64,000 bases of DNA from CASFRF01 sp031549345 (GTDB lineage: Bacteria > Verrucomicrobiota > Lentisphaeria > Victivallales > Victivallaceae). Location: assembly GCA_031549345.1 (NCBI GenBank), contig JAVBPY010000006.1, positions 310,001 through 374,000 on the forward strand. Direction: 5' to 3'. A model generated the notes under the pieces. It was not told where the DNA came from and ran no database searches. It was given only the letters and a program-made list of their open reading frames with translations. Made by a program: the position numbers and the translations under genes. Of this stretch, positions 17,130-25,710 are shown piece after piece (the stretch's first letter is position 1; each line of letters opens with the position of its first letter).

Positions 17130-17501
17130 ATGTTCATTGCACTGTCAGGGCGGGAGGGAGTGCCGGTGTACGAGGAAATTGCCGGAGAAATCAAGCGTCA
17201 GCTTTTTGTCGGGGAACTGCAGTATGGCGAAGAGTTGCCATCGGTACGGGTACTGGCAGAGCTTTTGCAGGTAAATATGCACACCGTGCGGCATGCGTAC
17301 TTGCTGCTGGAACAACAAGGGCTGGTGACCATGCGGGTGGGGCGCGGTACCCGGATCGCGCCGCGGCCGGCAAAACCGACGCCGGAGGTGAAAGCAAGGC
17401 TGCTGAATTATTGGCGGCAGTTGGAGCAAGAGGCGTTTCTGCAGGGCATGGATGCCGAACAACTGTTGCAGTTTATTCGAGAGGAGGGGTGTCATGCGTA
17501 A
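17130..17501 (+). CDS. GntR-family regulator, short YtrA type
   Basis: 123 residues. An N-terminal winged helix of the GntR family is clear: PVYEEIAGEIKRQLFVGELQ, then GEELPSVRVLAELLQVNMHT with VRHAYLLLEQQGLVTMRVGRGTR. The C-terminal part is only about 45 residues, as in the YtrA subfamily, which lacks a large ligand domain and usually represses the transport or membrane genes beside it. AAGGGAG precedes the ATG. Its stop lies 5 bases inside the next gene's start region (8-base overlap), so the pair is cotranscribed. The dyad over its own -10 box suggests autoregulation. Confidence 0.88.
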   Translation: MFIALSGREGVPVYEEIAGEIKRQLFVGELQYGEELPSVRVLAELLQVNMHTVRHAYLLLEQQGLVTMRVGRGTRIAPRPAKPTPEVKARLLNYWRQLEQEAFLQGMDAEQLLQFIREEGCHA

Positions 17502-18438
17502 GAGTATTCATTGGGACAAGTGGGGACTGATTCCTGCGGCGCTTCTGATCGCCGGGATGGTGGCGATTCTTCTGCGGATGGACCCGACGGCCGCTTGGGC
17601 GGTTCATTTCAATTGGGACGGGACACCCAACCGGTTCGCCAATGTCGGCGAGCTGTTTTATCTGGCGGTAATCGCCTTCGTGGTTTTTTTCGCCATGGCG
17701 GCGATGGACGAAGGTCTGGTGCAGCTGGGCATTGGGAAGTGGAATGTGGCCGGTGCTATCGGAACTTTTTCTTCCGCCATCCTGTTCGGTGCGATTTTCA
17801 TGATTTTCCGGGCCGGACCGGAACCAGGATCGCATCTGCCGGGAGGGCACGCGTTCCTGCTTTTAGGATTCGCCTTGTTTTGCGGCGGGCTGGCCCTGGC
17901 GCTGGATATGCTTCGCCGTTATCCGGAACCGGAAATAGAAAGTCCGCCGTTCACCCTGCCGGATTTAACCCGTAAAAACTGGGCGTATTGGGAGCGGTTC
18001 CGCCTGCCGTGGGTTGATGTGCTCCTGGCCACGACGTTCCTGCCGATAGCGGCCGGCGTCTGGCTTTTTTCCCCATCCAAACCGCTTGTTTTTCAATGGA
18101 TGACGACGGCGTTTCTGGTGTTGCCGCTCTTGTTCCTGGGCGGTATGACCCTGGTGGTGAACCGTGAACGGCTGGTGGTGCGCTTCGGCTTGTTCCGGAT
18201 TCCACTGTTTCGCGTTCGGCTGGCCCGGATCCATGCGGTGCGCGAGGAACGGATCAACCCGATTCGTGATTTCGGCGGTCTCGGCATCCGGTATTCGTTC
18301 TGGCGCGGGTGGGGTGTCATCTTCGGCCGCGACTGCGTGGCCTTCACCAGCAGCAGCGGCCGGAAGATTACCGTCAGTTCCCGGCGGCCCGCTTTGCTGG
18401 CGGCGCTGCTGGATCGACTGGCGAAAGACGCGGATTAA
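17494..18438 (+). CDS. DUF1648-containing multipass membrane protein
   Basis: 314 residues from the ATG at 17494 (GAGGAGGGG ribosome site). The N-terminal region has WAVHFNWDGTPNRFANVGEL, the signature of DUF1648, found in SdpI-like immunity/sensor proteins. About six membrane segments follow. From about residue 225 a soluble beta-rich tail (VNRERLVVRFGLFRIPLFRV and onwards) reads like a PH-like domain. Pairing with a YtrA-type GntR regulator is common for DUF1648 genes in Firmicutes. Role here may be an envelope stress or peptide-resistance sensor, by analogy only. Confidence 0.72.
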   Translation: MRKSIHWDKWGLIPAALLIAGMVAILLRMDPTAAWAVHFNWDGTPNRFANVGELFYLAVIAFVVFFAMAAMDEGLVQLGIGKWNVAGAIGTFSSAILFGAIFMIFRAGPEPGSHLPGGHAFLLLGFALFCGGLALALDMLRRYPEPEIESPPFTLPDLTRKNWAYWERFRLPWVDVLLATTFLPIAAGVWLFSPSKPLVFQWMTTAFLVLPLLFLGGMTLVVNRERLVVRFGLFRIPLFRVRLARIHAVREERINPIRDFGGLGIRYSFWRGWGVIFGRDCVAFTSSSGRKITVSSRRPALLAALLDRLAKDAD

Positions 18439-18455
18439 TCGCAAAATCCAGGGGA

Positions 18456-19565
18456 TTAGGTTTGCTCGTAGCTTGTCGCTCTGGTACGACATCCTTCGCA
18501 GGTGTAAAAATAGTAGATGCCCTCGTCGCCGAAATCGGCGCAATCCAGTTGTCCGGCAAAACACATCAGCTTCCGACAGTCGGGACAGCGCGGGTAATGG
18601 GCGTCGTTGATCGGCGTCGGCATACCGCCGAGCTGGGTACGCGTTATTTCGGTGAATTGGTTGGCCGTGTAGGTTGGCCGCCGCCGCTCGGCCGTGGGTT
18701 TCATGTGGTAGTTTGCGAAAAGATTCGGCATTTCGGAAGGATTGCCCATCCGGTCCGGCTTCTCCCGGAGCAGGTTGCTCATCCGATTGCCCGGATGCCA
18801 GTAAATCCGCCCCCTTTGTTCCCTGGTGAAAAGAGTGCCGTAGCATGTGCAAATCGGGCAGGTCGCCAGCATTTCATTGGTATGAAACACCAAAATCAGC
18901 GATCGTCCACAGAAACCGCAGCGTTCTTCCAGTGAGCGGCAAGGGGCGTTTTCGCTGCTTTCTGCGGCATCGCATGGTTCAAAAGGCACGATCGCATCGG
19001 GGCAGAGTGAAATTAGCTGGTTGGTGCGCGCATCCACGGTCCAGCCGCCGCACTGTGTAAAATCCAACGGGGGCAGGAGCAACAGTTTTGTCCAGTCCGG
19101 CTTTTGGCGGCTGCTTTGAAGGAGAAAATCCTTGGCGCACTCCAATCCGGTCGCCGCGATTGCGGCGGTCAAGCCGGACGCCTCGTGGCTGTTTGCGGCC
19201 CGCGACAACCGTTTCATCAGTATGCGGGCAATCTTTTCCCCGGCGCGCAGATACAAGCTTCCGTCGTTGCCGTATAGGTTGTGCCGCAGTAAAAATTCGA
19301 ACAGGCGGTCCGGAAGCCGGTCGCCGCATCCATACGAATACAGAGACAAATACAACGCGGTTTCTTTCTTTGGCGCGATATCGAATTCCGAATCGTCGAT
19401 CATCCAATCGATCATCTCATCGATTTCGGCAGCACCGAGCGCGGCAAACCGGCGGTAGACGCCGGCGGTCCTCCCGGTATTGCAATCATGGTAAAGTTGA
19501 AGCGTTGCCTCGCTGATTTTTCGGGGCTTTTTAAGGAAACTTCGGCCGATTTTCCAGAATATCAT
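18456..19565 (-). CDS. Cytoplasmic protein with two zinc-ribbon pairs, function unknown
   Basis: 369 residues, no signal peptide or membrane segment. The first 200 residues are helical. Cys pairs follow: CGFCGR and CPICTC (about 216-246), then YPRCPDCRKLMCFAGQLDC and FYTCEGC at the C-terminus. The final block resembles the zinc-ribbon ending of DUF1963/YwqG-type proteins (PRCP-C-xx-M-F-x-GQ-D), although the body does not clearly match. The start lies 15 bases after the recQ stop, so it is probably cotranscribed with recQ. Function unknown. Confidence 0.65.
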   Translation of the reverse strand: MIFWKIGRSFLKKPRKISEATLQLYHDCNTGRTAGVYRRFAALGAAEIDEMIDWMIDDSEFDIAPKKETALYLSLYSYGCGDRLPDRLFEFLLRHNLYGNDGSLYLRAGEKIARILMKRLSRAANSHEASGLTAAIAATGLECAKDFLLQSSRQKPDWTKLLLLPPLDFTQCGGWTVDARTNQLISLCPDAIVPFEPCDAAESSENAPCRSLEERCGFCGRSLILVFHTNEMLATCPICTCYGTLFTREQRGRIYWHPGNRMSNLLREKPDRMGNPSEMPNLFANYHMKPTAERRRPTYTANQFTEITRTQLGGMPTPINDAHYPRCPDCRKLMCFAGQLDCADFGDEGIYYFYTCEGCRTRATSYEQT

Positions 19566-19580
19566 TGCCTTATCCCTGCT

Positions 19581-21908
19581 TTATTTTTTCTCCAGCTCGG
19601 TGAGAAGCTTCAGGAAATGGGGGACGATGTTGCGTGCGGTAATCGGGCCGATGCCTTTGATCTCCTGCGCCTCTTCCGGGGTTGTCGGGCGGCGCTCGGC
19701 GAGGCCGCGCAGGGCTGCGTCGGAGAGGATGCAGTACGGCGGGACGTTGCGTTTCCGCGCAAGCTCGCTCCGCAGAAGGCGCAATTGCTCGAAGACGTCG
19801 CCCTCCGGGACCTCCGTCGTCTGCGTGCGCGTTGTTTTCCGTATGGGAGCACGCGTGGAGAAATTGAGGCGCGCGGGCAATTCGCCGCGCAAAACGCGTT
19901 TGCCGGTCGGCGTGAGCTCCAGACAAGGATACTCCGGACTTCCGCAACGCCCCAGGAAGCCTTGTTCTTCCAGCGCTTTGAAATACAAGAGGAGTTCGTT
20001 TTGTTTACAATGGCGCAACGCGCCGAAACGCGGATGCTTGTCCAAGTTCCAATCGACGATCTCCGTGCGCCTGGCGCCGGTCAGGATCAAACTAAGCCGT
20101 CCGCGCCCCAGGCGGCCGCGGAATTCCCCGGCGGTTTCCAGAATGACGCGGATTACAGGAGCGTCGTCCGCGTCCGCCTCGCGCCAGGCGTTCGGTACGG
20201 ATGCGGACGTTGCATTGCAGCGGTCGCAGTTGCCGCATTTCCAGGATTCGGCGTCCTCGCCGAAATAACCGATTAAATATTCCTGGCGGCAACGGGTGTG
20301 CCGCACATAGCCGATCACCTCGTCCAAACGGGCGATCTCGAAATCCCTTTTTTTTGCCAGCTCGACAAAGGGGATGTCCAACTCCGTTGCATCGGGACGC
20401 AAAAGCTCGGTGGAGCTTCCGGCAAATGGGGGGCGGTACTCGATGAATTCGCCGTCCAGTGCGTGGAGGACACGCAAAAGCTGCTCGCGGTTTAAACCGG
20501 AAACCCCCAGCATTTGCTCAAATGTGCATTGTATGCCGCTGCGCCAGGCATCCTCTCCATGGGCGTGCATCATGCGTTGCAGGAAAAGGGAGCGTTGCGT
20601 TGTCCGGCCTCCAAGCATGACGTTCAGGTCGTTTGCCTGTGCCGTCAAGCGCAAGTACCCCGCATTCCTTCCGCGTCCTCCGCGCGCGACGTACTGAAAT
20701 TGCTCCAGAATCCGCATCGCATTGCCGATTTGCGTTTCCGACTTCGCCCCTTCGACCCGTTCGGCCAATTCCTCCAGCGTAACTTCCAATACCGCCGCGT
20801 TGTGCACTTTTCCCATGCGGAGCAGCGCGCGGTACAATCCGCGCACAATTTCCTCCGGCGGATTGCCAAGGTCGATCAAAAATTCCTGTGTGAAACGGTC
20901 GCTGTAGCTGAAAAGAAGGATGCATTCGGCGGGTTCGCCATCGCGTCCGGCGCGTCCGGCTTCCTGGTAATACGCCTCCAGCGAACCGGTTAGATTGTAG
21001 TGAACCACCCGCCGCACGTCCGGACGGTCGATCCCCATGCCGAAGGCGTTGGTCGCCACAAGAACAGGGCAGGGGTCTTTCATAAAGCGCTCCTGCGCCA
21101 TGTTCCGTTCTTCGTCGCCCAGCCCCGCGTGGTAGGCGATGGCGCCGAACTCGGCGGCGATTTCCTCCACAAATTTGCGGGTCGAGGCGTAAATGATGGT
21201 CGGCACGTTTTCGCGCAGAAGGGCACGGAGCGCTTTCTTTTTCTCTTCGCCGCCGGGGCATTCGCGCACGGAAAAGGAGAGATTCGGGCGTTTGAAGCCG
21301 GAAACGCGGAACTCCATGCCGGGGCGCCGGAGTTGTTCGCGGATATCCTCCCGCACCTGCGTCGTCGCCGTGGCGGTGAACGCGCAGACCTGGCGCGCAC
21401 CGCATTCGGCCGCCGTCCGGCCGAGCATCAGGTAGTGCGGGCGGAAGTCGTGCCCCCACTGGCTGATGCAATGCGCTTCGTCGACTACGAACAACGTCGG
21501 CGGGTTTTCCGCGAGGAGCCGCCGGAAGGAGGGGGCCTGGAAACGTTCCGGCGCGACATAAAGGAGTTTCACCATCCCTTGCCTTGTATCCTCCAGAATC
21601 GCGCGCTGGTCGGCAATAGACACCGTGCTGTTCAAATATTGCGCCGCGATGCCGCGCTTCCGCAACGCATCCACCTGGTCTTTCATGAGGGAAATCAGTG
21701 GGGAAACCACCAGCCCGTATCCCGGCAGCATCAGGATGGGAAGTTGGTAGCAAAGGGATTTGCCCGCGCCGGTCGGCATGACTACCCCGAGTTCCCGTCC
21801 GGCGACAATTTCCGCAACAATGCGCTCCTGAAAGTCGAGGAACGAATCGAACTGAAAGTATTTTTTCAGCGCGGTGCGCGGATCCAATTGTTGCGGTGCA
21901 TTCTCCAT
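19581..21908 (-). CDS. recQ: ATP-dependent DNA helicase RecQ
   Basis: 775 residues from the ATG at 21908. DEAH-family superfamily 2 motifs: MPTGAGKSLCYQLP (44-57), VVDEAHCISQWGHDFR (DEAH 143-146), ATNAFGMGIDRPDVR, and YQEAGRAGRDGEPA. The RQC zinc site is CRQ with CGNCDRC, and a C-terminal HRDC domain covers about the last 75 residues (ALRGLAERRPTTPEEAQEIK). Longer than E. coli RecQ (about 610) because of a region between RQC and HRDC. Acts in recombinational repair. Divergent from ftsQ; the 93-base gap is very AT-rich. Confidence 0.93.
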   Translation of the reverse strand: MENAPQQLDPRTALKKYFQFDSFLDFQERIVAEIVAGRELGVVMPTGAGKSLCYQLPILMLPGYGLVVSPLISLMKDQVDALRKRGIAAQYLNSTVSIADQRAILEDTRQGMVKLLYVAPERFQAPSFRRLLAENPPTLFVVDEAHCISQWGHDFRPHYLMLGRTAAECGARQVCAFTATATTQVREDIREQLRRPGMEFRVSGFKRPNLSFSVRECPGGEEKKKALRALLRENVPTIIYASTRKFVEEIAAEFGAIAYHAGLGDEERNMAQERFMKDPCPVLVATNAFGMGIDRPDVRRVVHYNLTGSLEAYYQEAGRAGRDGEPAECILLFSYSDRFTQEFLIDLGNPPEEIVRGLYRALLRMGKVHNAAVLEVTLEELAERVEGAKSETQIGNAMRILEQFQYVARGGRGRNAGYLRLTAQANDLNVMLGGRTTQRSLFLQRMMHAHGEDAWRSGIQCTFEQMLGVSGLNREQLLRVLHALDGEFIEYRPPFAGSSTELLRPDATELDIPFVELAKKRDFEIARLDEVIGYVRHTRCRQEYLIGYFGEDAESWKCGNCDRCNATSASVPNAWREADADDAPVIRVILETAGEFRGRLGRGRLSLILTGARRTEIVDWNLDKHPRFGALRHCKQNELLLYFKALEEQGFLGRCGSPEYPCLELTPTGKRVLRGELPARLNFSTRAPIRKTTRTQTTEVPEGDVFEQLRLLRSELARKRNVPPYCILSDAALRGLAERRPTTPEEAQEIKGIGPITARNIVPHFLKLLTELEKK

Positions 21909-21987
21909 AGTCAGGCAATATAGGTTGAAAATGAATAAAAACAATGCTTTTTCATTGAAAAAGACTGTAAAAAAGCATATTTTCTGT

Positions 21988-21993
21988 TATATT
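21988..21993 (+). promoter_or_regulatory. Candidate -10 box for a leaderless ftsQ transcript
   Basis: TATATT ends 8 bases before the ATG at 22002, and there is no Shine-Dalgarno sequence in between. The -35 region is weak. The transcript would start at or next to the A of the start codon. Confidence 0.4.
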
Positions 21994-22001
21994 ACCTTAT
22001 T

Positions 22002-22817
22002 ATGGCAAAACCCCAGGACAATCGCGGAAGCGCCTCTTCCGCCGCAAACGGGAACGCCGGACGCCGTCGCAGAATCCTGCTCGGCGCGCTGGTGTTTTTC
22101 TTCGGCGTCGCCGTTCTCGCGGGGGGAGCTTTTTTCCTTTTCCGGCAGTGGTTCACGGGCAATCCGCGCTTCGCGCTTCGCCGGATTGAACTGCATGCGC
22201 ACGGATATTTCCAGAATAACGCGGAAGAACTCCGGAAGATTCTTCAGCTTGAGTACCGGCGCGACAACCTTTTCTCCCTCGACCTCGCTAAACTTCGCGG
22301 CAAGGTGCAGGCCATCCCCTGCGTGCGCAACTGCGAGCTTGTCCGCATTCTCCCGGATACCCTCCGCGTCCGCATCAGCGAACGCATTCCGCGCGCGCTG
22401 CTCGGCAATCCCGCCTCCACGTGGATGGTGGATGAAGAGGGGATCATCCTGAACCGCCACCAGGCGATGCCGATTTCCGGCACGCTCCCCGTGATCGCCG
22501 GTGTTCGTCCGGAAACAGGGTTCGTCGCAGGGAAAAAGCTCCCGGAGCTTGCATCGGCGTTGGATCTTCTTATGCGGAGCATCCGCAATTTTCCCGATCT
22601 CGCCCCGGTTTTGTTCGATGTGAAGAACCCGGATGAACTCCAGGTTACGTTCCGCTTCCAGGGGCGGCGCGCATACCGCGTCAAATTTCCCGCCGCGGCG
22701 AAAAATTACGATTATTTACTTCTCCATCTCCAGCAGGCGCTCATCAATGCCGAAGCCACGGGGGAGACACGGACGAATATCAACCTCCTTTTCGAGGGAA
22801 CTCTCGTTTTTCAATGA
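22002..22817 (+). CDS. ftsQ: FtsQ/DivIB-like cell division protein
   Basis: 271 residues: a short basic cytoplasmic tail (GRRRR), one membrane helix (about 27-48), then a POTRA domain (RFALRRIELHAHGYFQ to VRISERIPRALLG, about 57-130) and the FtsQ beta domain with WMVDEEGIIL. This is the topology of FtsQ, which links FtsB/FtsL and the septal peptidoglycan synthase. Unusually it is not inside a mur/fts cluster: recQ is divergent and a Cys-rich exported protein follows. The ATG at 22002 has no ribosome binding site; see the leaderless promoter candidate. Confidence 0.78.
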   Translation: MAKPQDNRGSASSAANGNAGRRRRILLGALVFFFGVAVLAGGAFFLFRQWFTGNPRFALRRIELHAHGYFQNNAEELRKILQLEYRRDNLFSLDLAKLRGKVQAIPCVRNCELVRILPDTLRVRISERIPRALLGNPASTWMVDEEGIILNRHQAMPISGTLPVIAGVRPETGFVAGKKLPELASALDLLMRSIRNFPDLAPVLFDVKNPDELQVTFRFQGRRAYRVKFPAAAKNYDYLLLHLQQALINAEATGETRTNINLLFEGTLVFQ

Positions 22818-22836
22818 TCAATTCAAGGAGTGCTTT

Positions 22837-23487
22837 ATGCGTTGTTCATGGCTGACCGGATGTATGGTTCTTCTCCTCTTCACAGGATTTTCCACGCTTC
22901 GCGCGGACGAAAGCGCGCCGGAGGATACGCCGCCGGCTGCTCCAGCCGCTCCGCCCGCGCCCCCGGCGTTCACGCCGCCTCCGGCAAAGCCGTATACTCC
23001 GCCCACGCCGCAGGAAGCCGCGGAACTCCGTGTCCTTACCGCCGAACTTCTCAAAAACAAAAACACGCCGAAGGCCAAGCTCTTGGATGTGTTTGAGGAA
23101 AAGATCGCGGGCAAACTCCCGGAAAAGCAACAGCCGATTGCCGCCGAAGCCGTTCTCATAGGGCGCGTATTGCTCACCCCCGAGAAGCCTCCGGCGGTGG
23201 GCGAGCTTCCTTCCGACTGCTACGTAACGCGCGTTTGCAAATCCTGCAACAACGCTTGCGAGGTAAAATGCCGCCGCTGCAACGGCAAGGGACAGGAGCG
23301 CGTGGGGGATAAAAAAGGCGGATGGAAACTGACCCCTTGCACGAATTGCAATAAAACCGGTTTTCTCCCCTGTCCTAAAAAATGCGTTAAAGAAGCCATT
23401 CTTCCGGAATACCGGCGCGACAAAACCCTTTCCGCTTATGAACAGCGTTTGACCGCTGTTTATAAACTCCTCGCTACGCTGCGATGA
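22837..23487 (+). CDS. Exported proline-rich protein with a DnaJ-type Cys-rich zinc domain
   Basis: 216 residues; AAGGAG at 22825-22830 sets the start. A signal peptide (WLTGCMVLLLFTGFSTLRA) is followed by a Pro/Ala-rich linker (residues 24-55), a helical part, and a C-terminal block with CKSCNNACEVKCRRCNGKG and CTNCNKTGFLPCPKKC, which resembles the CxxCxGxG zinc-binding repeats of DnaJ. No J domain is present. Located in the periplasm or on the cell surface. Lies between ftsQ and an MsbA-like exporter and overlaps the latter by 4 bases, hinting at an envelope-related job. Function unknown. Confidence 0.7.
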   Translation: MRCSWLTGCMVLLLFTGFSTLRADESAPEDTPPAAPAAPPAPPAFTPPPAKPYTPPTPQEAAELRVLTAELLKNKNTPKAKLLDVFEEKIAGKLPEKQQPIAAEAVLIGRVLLTPEKPPAVGELPSDCYVTRVCKSCNNACEVKCRRCNGKGQERVGDKKGGWKLTPCTNCNKTGFLPCPKKCVKEAILPEYRRDKTLSAYEQRLTAVYKLLATLR

Positions 23488-25217
23488 AGAAACTCCGCTC
23501 GTTCCTGCGCTACTATCGGCCGCATTTGCATTTGGTGTTTCTCGATGCGGGGGCGGCGCTGGGCCGCTCCGGGCTGACGGTTCTCCTCCCGCTTGTAATC
23601 TACCGGATTTTCAACACCACACTGCCCGCGGGGGCGTGGAATGAGCTGTGTGTTCTTCTGGCCCTTCTCCTTTTGCTGATGACGCTGGAGGCGTTGGCGG
23701 AATTCATCGGCCTCCGCTGGGGGCATGTCCTCGGCGTGCGGATGGAAGCGGACATGCGCTCCGATCTTTTCCGGCATCTGCAAAAACTCTCGTTCGGGTA
23801 TTTCGACCGGACGAAGACCGGGCACCTTATGTCGCGCATTTCCAACGATCTCACGCAGATTGCCGAGTCGGCGCACCACGGGCCGGAGGATTTGCTTATT
23901 TCATTGACCACGCTTGCCGGGGCGTTCGGCGCGATGTTCTGGATCAACTGGAAATTGGCCCTTATTACGCTGATTCCCCTTCCGTTCGTGGTTCTCTGGG
24001 GCGCGTTGCATCGCGGTAAATTGCACCGTGGTTTCCTTAAGGTGCGTGCCGAAGTGGCTGAAATCAACAGCCAGGTGGAGAATTCCATCCAGGGAATCCG
24101 CGAGGTGAAGTCCTTTACAAACGAAGACCACGAAATGCGCCGCTTTGAAAACGTTAACCTCAATTTCCGGCAGGCGCGGGAAGCGGTTTACCGCACGATG
24201 GCCTCCTTCCATACAGGTGTTTCGTTTCTGACCCACTCCTACAGCCTTCTTTTTGTGAGTGCGGGCGCGGTGTTGGTGTACTACAAGAGCGCGGATTTGC
24301 CGCAGGTGATTACCTTTTTTATGTATTCACGTTATATTACCATGCCGATTCTCCGGCTGGTTTCGTTTGTCGAGCAATTCATGCAGGGGCTTACCGCCTT
24401 CGATCGGTTCCTGGATGTGATGAAGGAAAGTCCGGAAACGGAGGACCGCCCGGGCGCGACGCCCCTTTTGTCCCCCCGGGGCGAAGTGGTGTTTCGCGAC
24501 GTGTATTTCCATTACCCCCAGGCGGAGGAACACGATGTTAATTGGTGTTTGCGCAACATCAATTTAATTGCGCCGGCGGGAAAACTCGTGGCACTCGTCG
24601 GAGAATCCGGGGCTGGAAAAAGCACGATCGCCGCGCTGATTCCGCGTTTTTATGAAATAGAAAGCGGTTCGCTGACTCTCGACGGTCGCGAAATCTCCAC
24701 CCTGACCCGGCAATCGCTGCGCGAAAACATCGGCATTGTCCAGCAATCGGCTTTTCTTTTCGATGGAACCATCGGCGAAAACATCCGCTTCGGCCGCCCG
24801 GAGGCCACGGACGAAGAAGTCGCCGCCGCCGCGCGCGCCGCGAACATCCTTGACTTTATCGCCGCTCTTCCGGAGGGATTCGACACGCCCGTCGGCGAAC
24901 GGGGCGTCCGCCTCTCCGGCGGCCAACGCCAGCGTATCTCCATCGCGCGGGTGTTCCTGAAAAATCCGCCCATCCTCATTTTTGACGAAGCGACAAGTTC
25001 GCTGGACAACCATTCCGAGGCCCAGATTCAGCAATCGATGCTGGCCCTTTGCCGGAACCGTACCACACTGTTGATCGCCCATCGCCTCTCCACAGTGCGC
25101 AACGCCGATCTGATTTACGCGCTCCGCAACGGTGAAGTTGTGGAATCGGGGACCTACGAAGAACTCCTGGCGAAAAAGGGCTATTTTTATGAGCTCCATT
25201 CCCTCCACGCGCGCTGA
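23484..25217 (+). CDS. ABC exporter, fused permease and ATPase (MsbA/lipid A type)
   Basis: 577 residues, six membrane helices in residues 15-300 followed by the ATPase: Walker A GESGAGKST, Q-loop IVQQSAFLFDGT, signature VRLSGGQRQRISIARVFL, Walker B ILIFDEATSSLD, and AHRLSTVRNAD. The helix-coupling region DLFRHLQKLSFGYFDRTKTG is typical of MsbA and LmrA-like exporters. It likely moves a lipid or other hydrophobic substrate outward. It overlaps the preceding gene by an ATGA, and the SpoU gene starts 29 bases before its end. Confidence 0.88.
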   Translation: MKKLRSFLRYYRPHLHLVFLDAGAALGRSGLTVLLPLVIYRIFNTTLPAGAWNELCVLLALLLLLMTLEALAEFIGLRWGHVLGVRMEADMRSDLFRHLQKLSFGYFDRTKTGHLMSRISNDLTQIAESAHHGPEDLLISLTTLAGAFGAMFWINWKLALITLIPLPFVVLWGALHRGKLHRGFLKVRAEVAEINSQVENSIQGIREVKSFTNEDHEMRRFENVNLNFRQAREAVYRTMASFHTGVSFLTHSYSLLFVSAGAVLVYYKSADLPQVITFFMYSRYITMPILRLVSFVEQFMQGLTAFDRFLDVMKESPETEDRPGATPLLSPRGEVVFRDVYFHYPQAEEHDVNWCLRNINLIAPAGKLVALVGESGAGKSTIAALIPRFYEIESGSLTLDGREISTLTRQSLRENIGIVQQSAFLFDGTIGENIRFGRPEATDEEVAAAARAANILDFIAALPEGFDTPVGERGVRLSGGQRQRISIARVFLKNPPILIFDEATSSLDNHSEAQIQQSMLALCRNRTTLLIAHRLSTVRNADLIYALRNGEVVESGTYEELLAKKGYFYELHSLHAR

Positions 25218-25710
25218 ACGCCCCATTACACTGGTGCTCGATCGCCTGCGGAGCGCGCACAATACCGGGAATATTTTCCGGCTGGCCGAAGCGTTGGGGA
25301 ATTGTTCGATCATCGGCTGCGGTTACACGCCGCTCCCGCCCCATCCTAAATTGGCCAAAACGGCGATGGGGACCGATTTGACCGTTCCGTTCCGCGCGGC
25401 GGCGACGTCGCTGGAGGCCGTTATGCTTTTACGGAGCGAAGGGGTCCGGCAGATTCTGGCCGTGGATGCTCTGCCCGGCGCGGTGGAGGTGTGGGATCAG
25501 GCGTACGATTTTCCCCTGGCGTTGGTGTTCGGCAATGAGGCGCTCGGGATACTCCCGGAGACGCTGGAAGTGTGCGACGGCGTGGTGATGCTGCCGATGT
25601 TCGGCGCCAAAGCCTCCATCAACGTGGGGAATGCGGCGGCGGCGATGCTTTACGCCATCGAGCACTTGACGGCACGGCGTTTCGCATCGAGTGCGCGGAG
25701 CAACGCGTAA
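25189..25710 (+). CDS. SpoU/TrmH-family RNA 2'-O-methyltransferase
   Basis: 173 residues. A SPOUT methyltransferase: motif 1 RLRSAHNTGNIFRLAEALG (binding Arg and Asn), motif 2 ALVFGNEALGILPE, motif 3 LPMFGAKASINVGNAAAAMLY, which form the SAM-binding knot. Length equals the bare catalytic domain, so it may act on tRNA or rRNA; the exact site is unclear. The ATG at 25189 lies inside the ABC exporter gene (29-base overlap) with AAAAAGGG upstream. It ends 61 bases inside the convergent panE gene. Confidence 0.87.
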   Translation: MSSIPSTRAERPITLVLDRLRSAHNTGNIFRLAEALGNCSIIGCGYTPLPPHPKLAKTAMGTDLTVPFRAAATSLEAVMLLRSEGVRQILAVDALPGAVEVWDQAYDFPLALVFGNEALGILPETLEVCDGVVMLPMFGAKASINVGNAAAAMLYAIEHLTARRFASSARSNA

